Shown: positions 44,235-52,734 of the stretch, in pieces
How the letters are laid out: every line of letters starts with the position of its first letter
Numbering within the stretch: position 1 is the first letter of the stretch
Assembly: GCA_035627375.1 (NCBI GenBank)
Contig: DASPLX010000043.1
Coordinates: 1 to 64,000, forward strand
Direction of reading: 5' to 3'
Length of the DNA stretch: 64,000 bases
Origin: DASPLX01 sp035627375
Lineage (GTDB): Bacteria > Pseudomonadota > Gammaproteobacteria > Burkholderiales > Burkholderiaceae_D
Made by a program: the position numbers and the translations under genes
The notes under the pieces: model-generated
Seen by the model: only the letters and a program-made list of their open reading frames with translations
What the model was told of the DNA's origin: nothing
The model's database searches: none

Positions 44235-45242
44235 ATGACAAGCGCTTCTCCCACATACCGGCATGTCGTGCTCGCCTCGCGTCCGCGCGGCGCGGTCGAG
44301 GCCGGCAACTTCCGGCTCGAAACCATCGCGGCGCCTCCCTTGAAAGAGGGCGAGGTCCTGGTCCGCAACCACTGGCTGTCGCTCGATCCCTACATGCGCA
44401 TGCGCATGGAGGATGCGAAGAGTTATGCCGAGCCGCAGGCGATCGGCGCCTGCATGATCGGCGGCACGGCCGGCGAAGTGGTCGCGTCGCGCCATCCGGG
44501 ATTCGCCGCCGGCGACAAGGTGGTCGGCCGGCTCGGCTGGGCCGAGATGGGCGTGGCCGACGGCGCGCTGTTGCGCAAGGTCGACACGACGCGGATTTCC
44601 CTGTCGGCCTACCTCGGCGCGGTCGGCATGCCGGGCATGACGGCGTGGTATGGCGTGACGCAGATACTCCAGCCGAAGGCCGGCGAGACTGTCGTGGTGT
44701 CGGCCGCGGCCGGCGCGGTCGGCGGCATCGTCGGCCAGCTCGCGAAGCTGCGTGGCTGCCGTGTCGTCGGCATCGCCGGCGGCCCCGAGAAATGCGCGTA
44801 CGCGATCGACGAACTCGGTTTCGACGCCTGCATCGATTACAAGCGCGGCCACCTTGTCACGGATCTCGCGCACGCCACGCCGGACGGCATCGATGCGTTG
44901 TTCGAGAATGTCGGCGGCGCCGGTTTCGATGCCTGCCTGGCGCGCATGAATCCGTTCGGCCGCGTCGCCTTGTGCGGTCTGATCTCGGGCTACAACGGCG
45001 AACCGATGCCGCTGCAGAACATTCGCTTCGTACTGACCATGCGCCTGACGATGCGCGGCTTCATCATTTCGGAGCACATGGAATTCTGGCCGCAAGGCTT
45101 GCGCGAACTCGGCGAATTGGCCGCCTCGGGAAAGCTCAGATACCGCGAATCGATCGCGCACGGCCTGGAGGCGGCGCCCGAGGCTTTCATCGGACTGCTC
45201 CAGGGCCGCAATGTCGGCAAGCAGCTCGTCAAACTGATCTGA
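44235..45242 (+). CDS. NADP-dependent medium-chain reductase (CurA / prostaglandin-reductase-like)
   Basis: 335 residues. MDR superfamily without zinc ligands. RNHWLSLDPYMRMRM, IGGTAGEVVASRHPGF, GDKVVGRLGW, GMPGMTAWYGV and the nucleotide-binding VVVSAAAGAVGGIVGQLAK followed by GIAGGPEKCAY are hallmarks of the YfmJ/CurA/leukotriene-B4-dehydrogenase group. Members reduce alpha,beta-unsaturated ketones or aldehydes with NADPH. It starts 1 base after the thioesterase stop (TGAGATG), so it is tightly coupled in the operon. In lipid or terpenoid degradation it could reduce an enone intermediate. Confidence 0.92.
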   Translation: MTSASPTYRHVVLASRPRGAVEAGNFRLETIAAPPLKEGEVLVRNHWLSLDPYMRMRMEDAKSYAEPQAIGACMIGGTAGEVVASRHPGFAAGDKVVGRLGWAEMGVADGALLRKVDTTRISLSAYLGAVGMPGMTAWYGVTQILQPKAGETVVVSAAAGAVGGIVGQLAKLRGCRVVGIAGGPEKCAYAIDELGFDACIDYKRGHLVTDLAHATPDGIDALFENVGGAGFDACLARMNPFGRVALCGLISGYNGEPMPLQNIRFVLTMRLTMRGFIISEHMEFWPQGLRELGELAASGKLRYRESIAHGLEAAPEAFIGLLQGRNVGKQLVKLI

Positions 45243-45263
45243 CCACTACCGCAAAGGAAGCCC

Positions 45264-46184
45264 ATGCAAAATTTCAAGGACAAAGTTGCCGTCATCACCG
45301 GCGCGGCCAGCGGCTTCGGCCGCGAATTCGCCATCATCGGCGCGCGTCTCGGCATGAAGCTCGTGCTGACCGACGTGCAGCACGAGCAGCTCGACGCCAC
45401 CGCCGGCGAACTGGCGGCGCAAGGCGCGGACGTGCTGGCCGTGCGCTGCGACGTCCGCCATGCCGAAGAAGTGCAAGCGGTGGCGGACCGGACCATGGAA
45501 CGCTTCGGCGCCATGCATCTTGTGTTCAACAACGCCGGCGTCGGTTGCGGCGGACTGATGTGGGAAAGTTCGCAAGCCGACTGGGATTGGGTGCTGGGCG
45601 TGAACCTGTGGGGCGTGATCCACGGCGTGCGCATCTTCACGCCGCTGATGCTGGAATGCGCGAAGAAGGAGCCCGGTTACCAGGGGCATATCGTCAACAC
45701 GGCATCGATGGCCGGCATGATGAATCCGCCGGTGCTGGGTGTCTACAACGTTTCCAAGAGCGCCGTCATCGCACTGTCGGAATCGCTCTACCAGGACTTG
45801 AAACTCATCGATGCGCCGATCGGCGCCTCGGTGCTGTGTCCATATTTCGTGCCGACCGGCATCAGCAAGTCGCATCGCAGCCGCCCAGACGACGTGAAAA
45901 TGACGGCGGCGCCGACCGCGAGCCAGGCGGCCGCGCAGGCGATGGTCGACAAGGCCGTCTCCTCGGGCAAGGTGTCGGCCGCCGAAGTCGCCGAAATGAC
46001 CTTCGATGCGATTCGCGAAGAGCGCTTCTACATCTACTCGCATCCGAAGGAGTCGCCGGACAACATCCGCATTCGCATGGAAAGCATCGTGAACGGCACC
46101 AACCCGAGCGATCCGTACGAGGCCACGCCGAAGATGCGCGACGCGTTGAAGGCCCAGCTCAAGGGCGGTCAACAAGTATCCTAA
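45264..46184 (+). CDS. SDR-family oxidoreductase, extended C-terminus
   Basis: 306 residues, longer than a classical SDR. VAVITGAASGFGREFA (glycine motif), CDVRHAEEV, HLVFNNAGVGCGG, the Ser in VNTASMAGMM, YNVSK, and CPYFVPTGIS. The C-terminal 60 residues (FDAIREERFYIYSHPKESPD, then RMESIVNG) match SDRs related to 1-deoxy-11-beta-oxidoreductase-like or ketoacyl reductases in catabolic clusters. It lies 21 bases after the MDR reductase. The end overlaps the convergent TonB-dependent receptor gene by 4 bases. Confidence 0.92.
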   Translation: MQNFKDKVAVITGAASGFGREFAIIGARLGMKLVLTDVQHEQLDATAGELAAQGADVLAVRCDVRHAEEVQAVADRTMERFGAMHLVFNNAGVGCGGLMWESSQADWDWVLGVNLWGVIHGVRIFTPLMLECAKKEPGYQGHIVNTASMAGMMNPPVLGVYNVSKSAVIALSESLYQDLKLIDAPIGASVLCPYFVPTGISKSHRSRPDDVKMTAAPTASQAAAQAMVDKAVSSGKVSAAEVAEMTFDAIREERFYIYSHPKESPDNIRIRMESIVNGTNPSDPYEATPKMRDALKAQLKGGQQVS

Positions 46185-48382
46185 ATCTTCATTTCGAGCT
46201 TGAGAGTCCAGGTCGTGTAAGTCTTCGCGGCGACCGTCGCGACCTGGGAGCCGACCGAACTGCCGGTCCGGTAATCGTCGGCGAAAAGATTGTTGGCCGA
46301 TAGCCGCAACTGCATGGCGGGGCTGAACTTCCACAGCGCATAGGCATCGAGCTGGCGCTTCCTGCCGCTACCCGTGGTCTGCGTTTCCGTGGTCCGCACG
46401 ACATAGGCCGGCGTCCAGTTCAGGTTGCCGCCGAGCGTCAACGGCATGCCCTTGACGCGATAATCGATGCCGAGGTTGGCCGTCCGTTTCGCTTGCTGGT
46501 CCAGGCGGTTGTCGGGACCGGGCACGCCGTCGACCGACGACCAGAAGCGGCTGTAATTGGCGCGCACGTCGACCGATGGCGCATTCTCGATGAAATCGAC
46601 CAGCTGGAATTTCGCTTCCAGTTCCAGGCCGCCGCTGCGGGCGTCGCCGAAGTTGACCGGTTGCGACAGCCAGCGGCCGTCGGCTTGCTGATCGATCCTG
46701 CGGCGTATTAGGCCGCTGATCTCGCGCATGAACAGGTTGGCGCTGAAGATGCCGGTGCCGGACAGATAGTGTTCATAGGCAAGGTCGATGCCGGTCGAGA
46801 GTTCCGGCCGCAGCGACGGGTTGCCGATGCGGTCCGGGCTGGTCGGGCCCGGGGTCCGCGATCGGACCGGCACCGCGACCAGGTCGCTCAAGGACGGCGC
46901 GCGATAGCTGCGCGTCAGGCTCATGCGCAGCTGGTCCTTTTCCCGGCCCGGAATGCGCCACACGCCGTGCAGCACCGGGCTCCAGACGCTGCTGGTGTTC
47001 TCGACGGCGCCGGTGGCCAGTGCGCTGGAAATCTTGACGCCTTCCCAGCGCAGGCCGAAATACGCCGACCACTCCTTGTTGATTTCCCATTCGTCTTGCG
47101 CGAACAGCGCCAGCCGGCGCGTCGTGGCGCCCAGGTTTTCTCCGGAATCGTCGGCTTGCTCGACGCCGTTGTCGAACGACAGGCGGGTCTGCGTATTCCT
47201 GCGCCATTCGACGTCCCAGCCGACGGCCAGCGCGTGTCCGTTGTCGACCGGCCGGGAATACTTGCCGTTGGTGCCGGCGCCGCGGTCCCGGCTGGAGCTC
47301 GTGGTGAACAGCGTATGGAGTTCCGAGCCTTCCTGCCGCCGGGTCGTGGTTTCGCTGTTGTTGCGGCCGAATCCGAAGCCGAACTTGACGTCGGCCTTGG
47401 ACTTGTCCGCGAACCGGTGCTGCCAATTGCCGAAGACGCGGGCGCCGGTCGTATCGAAGCCGGATACGTGATCCGAGGTATCGTAAGGCTTGTCGCCCAG
47501 CGTTTGCGTCACGCGCGCGGCGCCGCGCGTATCGCCCTTGGTGTGCATCACGAACGGCTGCAGCATGAGCGTGTCGCCGTTGCCGAGGCGGTAATTGAAG
47601 CGCGGCGCCAGGCGAATGCCGCGCGTGGTGCGCAGGCTGTCGGCGGCGATGTCCTGGTCGATGGCGGGGCCGGCGGTCTCGGTGACGGTCTCGGTGCGTT
47701 GGCGGTTTTCGAATACCGATCCCGACAGCACGTACGACAGGGCGCCGACCTGGCCCGGGTGTGTGACCGATACGTTCGGCGCGCGGCGTCCTTGCTCGAC
47801 GCCGTAGGATACGTTGACCTGGGTCTGCTTCATCTTGAAGTCTTCGCGCAGCACGATATTGATTGTGCCGGCGATCGCCTGGGTGCTGAACTCCACCACC
47901 GGCGCGCGGTAGACTTCGATGCGCTCGATCTGGTCGGGCGAGAGCGAGTCGAGCGAAAAACCGAGCGGCGGGCGTTCGCCGTTGAGCAGTATCTGGGTAT
48001 AGCCGCTGCCGAGCCCGCGCATCTGGATGCCGCCGCCGCGTCCCGGCCGGCCGGAAACCGTCACGCCTGGCAAGCGCTTGAGAATTTCGCCGACGGTGCT
48101 GTCGCCGTTCCTGTCCAGTTCCTCGCGGCCGAACACCAGCTTGGCCGCCGTCGACTGCCGGCGCTGCTCCGTCTCGTTTTGCCGGCCGCCCGTGATCGTG
48201 ACCTGCTTGACCTCGGTCTCGGGCCGTTTCCCTTCCTCTTTCCCTTGCGGCCGCCCCTTGCTTTCCCGGGCGGGCGGCGCGTTCGGATCGCGGGCCGGCG
48301 GATCGGCGTCCTGGGCATGCGCATGCATGGCGTAGACGCTCATCAGGACGGCGCCCGCGAGAGGGGAAAGCTTGATCATCAT
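46181..48382 (-). CDS. TonB-dependent outer-membrane receptor
   Basis: About 733 residues from 48382 (MMIKLSPLAGAVLMSVYAMH, AHAQ signal-peptide cleavage site). A longer frame upstream exists without a ribosome site, and the start has none either. A Pro/Lys/Glu-rich stretch is followed by the TonB-box region (VKQVTITGG) and the plug domain (about 75-200: VGEILKRLPGVTVSG, GIQMRGLGSGYTQILLNGER, IERIEVYRAPVVEFSTQAIAG, TINIVLRE). A 22-strand barrel to the C-terminus ends LKLEMKI with a terminal hydrophobic residue. GxxRAPSLSDL and NPSLRPE (ESxxxE-like) are typical. Substrate unknown; not adjacent to the NRPS. Converges with the SDR operon. Confidence 0.93.
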   Translation of the reverse strand: MMIKLSPLAGAVLMSVYAMHAHAQDADPPARDPNAPPARESKGRPQGKEEGKRPETEVKQVTITGGRQNETEQRRQSTAAKLVFGREELDRNGDSTVGEILKRLPGVTVSGRPGRGGGIQMRGLGSGYTQILLNGERPPLGFSLDSLSPDQIERIEVYRAPVVEFSTQAIAGTINIVLREDFKMKQTQVNVSYGVEQGRRAPNVSVTHPGQVGALSYVLSGSVFENRQRTETVTETAGPAIDQDIAADSLRTTRGIRLAPRFNYRLGNGDTLMLQPFVMHTKGDTRGAARVTQTLGDKPYDTSDHVSGFDTTGARVFGNWQHRFADKSKADVKFGFGFGRNNSETTTRRQEGSELHTLFTTSSSRDRGAGTNGKYSRPVDNGHALAVGWDVEWRRNTQTRLSFDNGVEQADDSGENLGATTRRLALFAQDEWEINKEWSAYFGLRWEGVKISSALATGAVENTSSVWSPVLHGVWRIPGREKDQLRMSLTRSYRAPSLSDLVAVPVRSRTPGPTSPDRIGNPSLRPELSTGIDLAYEHYLSGTGIFSANLFMREISGLIRRRIDQQADGRWLSQPVNFGDARSGGLELEAKFQLVDFIENAPSVDVRANYSRFWSSVDGVPGPDNRLDQQAKRTANLGIDYRVKGMPLTLGGNLNWTPAYVVRTTETQTTGSGRKRQLDAYALWKFSPAMQLRLSANNLFADDYRTGSSVGSQVATVAAKTYTTWTLKLEMKI

Positions 48383-48554
48383 GGTGGGATTGCGGCCGGA
48401 AGCGGCGTCGAAGACCGTGCGAAATTGCGTGGGGTATTGTAGGCGATCCATGTAAAGTTTTATGTCTCGCATGCGAACCATAACGCAAACGATAAGCGAT
48501 CCCGGCGGCATCGACTGTGCCGCCGGTAAGTGCCGGCGCATTCCGGCGCGGTGA

Positions 48555-49304
48555 TCAATGGACCGGGATGTCGGTCCGTTGCGGAAGAGGTTTGCCGAGA
48601 ATCGCCAACTGGTACCACTGCTGCACGCGTTCCAGATGATCGCGCTCTTCGTTCAATGCGACGGTGAATTCCGTCACGAGCGAGGCCTGCTGATGCTCGT
48701 CGGCCAGCGCGATCAGCATTTCCCAACCCGCATGATCGGACATTTCGGCAATCAAGATCGCATGCAGCGATTGCGCGAACGTCGTGCGAGGGTCGGTCAG
48801 CACCTGCAGCAGACCTAGCGACTCCATGCCAGCCAAATCCGCGCTAGGCGTTTCCGCAGTCGGATCGCCGCCCAGGGATTCGATGGCATCCGCGACGACG
48901 GCGAAATGGCGAGCCTCGTCTTCTCGTATCTTTTCCAGGCTTGCGATATCGGCGGCGGAGCCGCCGTCGCCGAGCACTTCGAATTTCGCGATCAAGGCGT
49001 CATACAACCGGGTTCCGGTGCGCTCGAAGGCAAGCCGTTCGCCGAGCTTGTCGAGGAAGACCTGGGGCTCCTTTCCGGTCAACATGGCCATGCCGGCCGT
49101 CATCGCGCCGGTCACGGTGCCGGGCAGCGGTACCGATCCGATCGGCTCCGCCTCCGCGATGTAGCTGCCGCGCGTCTCGCTGACGGCCGTGGTGTCTTCG
49201 ATGGTGCCGGCCGTTTGCGGCGCCGCCGCGCGCATGGCGCTGGCGTCGAACGGCGACATCTGCATACCGGTCCGGTTCATGCCCATGGGCGTGGTTTCTT
49301 TCAT
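48555..49304 (-). CDS. Ferritin-like diiron protein A
   Basis: 249 residues. The first 60 are low-complexity and Met/Gly/Thr-rich. A four-helix bundle follows, with paired metal-type motifs: FERTGTRLYD, REDEARHFAVVADAIES (E-x-x-x-H), AEMSDHAGWEMLI (E-x-x-x-H) and NEERDHLERVQQW (E-x-x-x-H). This is the ferritin/rubrerythrin-like or DUF892-like pattern. Probably binds two metals and detoxifies peroxide or stores iron. It follows the other ferritin-like gene (49332-50504) by 27 bases on the same strand, indicating an operon and related function. Start at 49304 is the first ATG with upstream AGGAG. Confidence 0.8.
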   Translation of the reverse strand: MKETTPMGMNRTGMQMSPFDASAMRAAAPQTAGTIEDTTAVSETRGSYIAEAEPIGSVPLPGTVTGAMTAGMAMLTGKEPQVFLDKLGERLAFERTGTRLYDALIAKFEVLGDGGSAADIASLEKIREDEARHFAVVADAIESLGGDPTAETPSADLAGMESLGLLQVLTDPRTTFAQSLHAILIAEMSDHAGWEMLIALADEHQQASLVTEFTVALNEERDHLERVQQWYQLAILGKPLPQRTDIPVH

Positions 49305-49331
49305 GGTATCTGCTCCTTTCGTCTTGCCGGG

Positions 49332-50504
49332 TCAGAGGCCGACCACAAGCTTGTGATTGAGCTCTGTTCCCGGTATCCATTGATAACCGGCGGCGACCGT
49401 CTCGCTCGGCGAGCCTTCGGCATTCAACTGCATCCGGTAGTCGAGCGTGACCTGGCTTTCCGCGGATTGGTCGACGTATTGCATGTCCTTGGCGCGCAAA
49501 TCCGCTTCCTGCGCCAGGGTCTTGCGCACGAAATCGCGATGGCTCTCGTAGCGCAACGGCGCGGGCATGCCGCCTTGCAGGATCTCGACCGGATCGCGCT
49601 GCTCGTATTGCTTGAACAATTCCGCGACATGGTGGAAGTGTCCGAGTTCGTAATCGAGGAATCGTTCCCAGATCGCCTTGACGCGGCGATTGGTTTCCTG
49701 CTCCATGGCGCTGTAGTAGTTGTAGACTTCGGTCGCCTCATGCAACAGCCATTGTTCGAGCCAGGTCTCGTCGGGGCTGAGCAGCGAGCCGTATTGCGTC
49801 ACGTGCTGTTCCTCGATGGAGGCGATTTCCGCATACAGCTGCCGAGCCAGCGGATCGGCGAATTGCGGGCCGACCGTCATGTAGTAATCATGGGTCTGGA
49901 ATTCCCCGGCGACGATGGTCAGCGCGTTCAGCTTGCTTTGCAGCGACGCCTTGTCCCGATCGTAAGGGGCGCGCAAGTCGTCCTGGGGCGCGCGGTGCTC
50001 GAGCACGGTGGGGCGGCCCGGCACGATGTCGGTATAGCTCTGCAGAATGTTGTTCGCATCCTTGCCCTCGAGGCGGTCGAGCAGGGCGGAATAGCGGTAT
50101 AGATGATCGAAGTCTTCCAGCAGCCCGAAACGGTAGGTTTGCGCCAGATAGGGATCGGGTTCGTTCTGTGCGACTTCCGCAGTCATCTCGATCGCCACCT
50201 GTTCATAGGCGATGGTGGTTTCCAGCGGCGAATGATCGGCGCCGATCAGCCAGTTGATCATCGTCTGCTGGTGCTGTTCGGCGCGCCGGATCTCCGCCAG
50301 CGGCAGGCGCAGGTCGCGATTCATGCGCGCCGCCACATGCTGGAAGCGCAGCGCTTCCGATTCGATGCCGTTGAGAAGAATGATGCGCACGCGCGTGAAG
50401 GCGTCGTCGTCGAGCTTGCTGATCGGCTTGCCCGCCATGTCGCGCCAGGTGAAGCGCTGCTTGTCGAGCGGACAGCCGCGCGTGCTGAATAAATCGAATG
50501 CCAT
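49332..50504 (-). CDS. Ferritin-like protein B with two bundle-like halves
   Basis: 390 residues, no signal peptide. Half 1 (about 35-160): IESEALRFQHVAARM, EIRRAEQHQQTMIN, AYEQVAIEMTAEVAQ and EDFDHLYRYSALLD. Half 2 (about 215-310): EIASIEEQHVTQYG, HEATEVYNYYSAMEQETN and LDYELGHFHHVAELF. Both show the Glu and E-x-x-H spacing of ferritin-like metal sites, suggesting an internal duplication. The C-terminal about 80 residues are beta-rich. I do not know the exact family; a manganese-catalase-like or diiron-oxidase-like protein is possible. AAGGAGCAAG lies 5-12 bases upstream of the start. Confidence 0.75.
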   Translation of the reverse strand: MAFDLFSTRGCPLDKQRFTWRDMAGKPISKLDDDAFTRVRIILLNGIESEALRFQHVAARMNRDLRLPLAEIRRAEQHQQTMINWLIGADHSPLETTIAYEQVAIEMTAEVAQNEPDPYLAQTYRFGLLEDFDHLYRYSALLDRLEGKDANNILQSYTDIVPGRPTVLEHRAPQDDLRAPYDRDKASLQSKLNALTIVAGEFQTHDYYMTVGPQFADPLARQLYAEIASIEEQHVTQYGSLLSPDETWLEQWLLHEATEVYNYYSAMEQETNRRVKAIWERFLDYELGHFHHVAELFKQYEQRDPVEILQGGMPAPLRYESHRDFVRKTLAQEADLRAKDMQYVDQSAESQVTLDYRMQLNAEGSPSETVAAGYQWIPGTELNHKLVVGL

Positions 50505-50721
50505 GGTCTTGCTCCTTGTTCCGATGGATATCCCCGGTTGTCGGGCGATCGGGACGGAGAGCGCAACTTTCGTGCCGTGGCGTCGGCGGGCGCAGGGGGC
50601 GCGGATCGGGTATGGAACGCCGCGTTCTTACATCGCGCGGTAAAACTTACAGCGGGCGCGGCATGCTACGCTTGCGGCTGTTCCGTTTTTGCCCGTGCAT
50701 CGGGGAAAGGCAGTGCATACC

Positions 50722-51159
50722 ATGACACGCGACGAATTTTCCTTTTTTCACGCCTTGCGCGTCCGCTGGGCCGAAGTCGATATGCAAGGCATCGTTTTCA
50801 ACGGCCATTACCTGACTTATTTCGACGTGGCATTCACCGAGTACTGGCGCATGACCGGCCTGCCGGACGTGCTGCAGCAGGCCGCCGACGGACGCGAGCT
50901 GTTCGCCCGCAAGGCGACGATCGAGTTCCATGCGCCGGGGCGCTTCGATGACGTGCTGGACATCGGCGTCCGTTGCGCGGGCTTCGGACGTTCGTCCATG
51001 CGATTCGAACTCGGCATCTTCCGCGGCGATGCGTTGTTGAATGCCGGCGAACTCGTGTATGTCTATGCGGACGCGGCGGCGCGCAAGAACGTCGCTTTGC
51101 CCGAACGCTGGCGTGAGACAATTGCCGGCCTAGAAAAACTTGCTCCGGCGACTTTATGA
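50722..51159 (+). CDS. Hotdog acyl-CoA thioesterase, YbgC/4-HBA-CoA thioesterase type
   Basis: 145 residues from the ATG at 50722, 11 bases after GGGGAAAGG; a GTG at 50713 is too close to that site. The signature RVRWAEVDMQGIVFNGHYLTYFD (in parts) with catalytic Asp and the following FNGHY is the 4-hydroxybenzoyl-CoA thioesterase motif. Short- to medium-chain acyl-CoA hydrolysis is likely. Its stop overlaps the start of the GNAT gene (ATGA), so the two are translated together. Confidence 0.92.
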   Translation: MTRDEFSFFHALRVRWAEVDMQGIVFNGHYLTYFDVAFTEYWRMTGLPDVLQQAADGRELFARKATIEFHAPGRFDDVLDIGVRCAGFGRSSMRFELGIFRGDALLNAGELVYVYADAAARKNVALPERWRETIAGLEKLAPATL

Positions 51160-51584
51160 ACATCAGGATCACGATCGGCGGCTGGGAAATGCAAAAGACC
51201 GATGCCCAGGCCGTCCGCCATGACGTATTCGTCATCGAACAGAACATTCCCGCGGACCTGGAATGGGACGCGGCCGATGCGGAGTGCATCCATGCCGTGG
51301 CCTACGACGCGCAAGGAAACGCCGTCGGCACCGGCCGCTTGCTGCCGGACGGCCACATCGGCCGCATGGCGGTGAGAAAGAGCGCTCGCGGCGCCGGCAT
51401 CGGCGGCGAGATTCTCGCCGCCTTGATGCGGGAAGCCGGCAAGCGCGGCGACCGCGCCGTCATGCTCAATGCCCAGACGCGGGCCGAGCCGTTCTATGCC
51501 CGCCACGGTTTCGTCCGCGACGGCGAGGAATTCATGGAAGCCGGCATACCGCATCTGCCGATGCGGCATGTGTTCGGCGGCTGA
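51156..51584 (+). CDS. GNAT-family acetyltransferase (ElaA-like)
   Basis: 142 residues. Contains WEMQKTDAQAVRHDVFVIEQ (N-terminal helix pair), GTGRLLPDGHIGRMAVRKSARGAGIGGEI with the acetyl-CoA pyrophosphate loop R-x-x-G-x-G (RGAGIG), and LNAQTRAEPFYARHGFVRDG. The pattern is that of ElaA/YjdJ-like GNATs. Substrate unknown. It overlaps the thioesterase gene by 4 bases and lies tail to tail with the NRDE gene, 10 bases apart. Confidence 0.9.
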   Translation: MNIRITIGGWEMQKTDAQAVRHDVFVIEQNIPADLEWDAADAECIHAVAYDAQGNAVGTGRLLPDGHIGRMAVRKSARGAGIGGEILAALMREAGKRGDRAVMLNAQTRAEPFYARHGFVRDGEEFMEAGIPHLPMRHVFGG

Positions 51585-51594
51585 TATCCGGACT

Positions 51595-52326
51595 TTAGCG
51601 AACCACGTGCTCGTAAAGCGCCACGCGCTCCGGACCGCAAAGCTGCACGACCGTCGAGCTGCGCGTGCCGTAGTCGGGCAATTCGATGAAGACCGGCGAC
51701 AGCAGCCGTTCCCGTTCGATGCCGATGCCGGTGTCGGGCAGGCGGCAGTCGGAAGCGCGCGCCGTATCGGTCAGCATCTCGAGATAGGCATCCTTGGGCG
51801 CGCCCTGGCATAGCAGGCTGGCGAACTGGGCCTTGGTCCGCACCACCTTCGGCCAGGGCGTATCCAGCGAAGCATTCGACAAGCCGTAGATGCCGGGTTC
51901 GAGCGCGCGGCCATGGCGCGCATCCGGCGGATCGCCGGGGCGGTTGGAGTACCAGATCAGCCGCTCCGCGTCGCCGACCAGCAGGTTGAAGCCGTTGTAT
52001 TGCGCCGCGCGGGCGGCAAGGCGGTCGATGTATTCCTCGGCCGGCAGGTTGCCGGTGAGGTAATCGGTCACGAGTTTGCCGCGCGACGGCACGTCGACGC
52101 GCTTCTCGTTCGCCGCCCGGACATTCGTGACGGCGGCGAAACGGCCTTCGCGCGTGATGCCGATCCAGGTGCCGCCGCTGCGCAGGTCGCGGCCGGCATA
52201 GACGTTCGGGTGGTCTTGCCACCAATCGGCCGGCGCGGTGGGCCGTTCGTAATATTCATCGCGGTTGGCCGCGGCGATGAGCGGCATTCCGGGAATCACT
52301 TGCCAAGCGAACACGATCAGGCACAT
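51595..52326 (-). CDS. NRDE (TANGO2) family protein
   Basis: 243 residues. It starts MCLIVFAW, as usual for this family with Cys2, and NRDEYYERPTAPADWW gives the family name. GTWIGITREGRFAAVTN and GFNLLVGDAERLIWYSN follow. The C-terminal half contains SNASLDTPWPKVVR. The role of NRDE proteins is not settled (lipid or haem handling has been proposed for TANGO2). It overlaps the DUF4936 gene by 10 bases. Confidence 0.93.
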   Translation of the reverse strand: MCLIVFAWQVIPGMPLIAAANRDEYYERPTAPADWWQDHPNVYAGRDLRSGGTWIGITREGRFAAVTNVRAANEKRVDVPSRGKLVTDYLTGNLPAEEYIDRLAARAAQYNGFNLLVGDAERLIWYSNRPGDPPDARHGRALEPGIYGLSNASLDTPWPKVVRTKAQFASLLCQGAPKDAYLEMLTDTARASDCRLPDTGIGIERERLLSPVFIELPDYGTRSSTVVQLCGPERVALYEHVVR

Positions 52327-52604
52327 GCGTTTGCATCCATAAAATATTCAACGTGGCGTTCGCCGTCGATCAATTCGGTCAATCCGGAATCGGCCAGGGC
52401 CGCGGTCAGCCGCGCCTCGAAGGTTTCCGGTACATCGAGATAGATTTCCATCCAGGTATGCCTTCCATCCTTCGCCTCCGGCCGGCGCTTGAGCGCGGCC
52501 GCGACGCCGCAATCCCTGGCCAAGGCCGCCTGCAAGGCGCCCGCGCGTGCGTGAAGCAGCTTTGCATCCTCGCAGCGGGCGCGATAGTAAATATATAGAT
52601 CCAT
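52317..52604 (-). CDS. DUF4936-like small protein
   Basis: 95 residues. It begins MDLYIYYRARCEDAKLLHAR and contains KRRPEAKDGRHTWMEIYLDV, FEARLTAALADSGL and GERHVEYFMDANACA near its end. The ferredoxin-fold-like pattern of about 95 residues is that of DUF4936, which sits next to NRDE/YgfZ genes in Burkholderiales as far as I recall. It has an N-terminal beta-strand and a central amphipathic helix. Function unknown. Confidence 0.8.
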   Translation of the reverse strand: MDLYIYYRARCEDAKLLHARAGALQAALARDCGVAAALKRRPEAKDGRHTWMEIYLDVPETFEARLTAALADSGLTELIDGERHVEYFMDANACA

Positions 52605-52734
52605 GCAGCGTTGTCTCCTATTATTAGTAATGTCGCACCGCGCGCCGCCGATAGACGGTCTTCTTGTGGTGACGATCCTGTCGCCGGCTCATGGGCCGGC
52701 TGCGCTGCTTGCCGCTGACGATGTTCGCGGCCGG

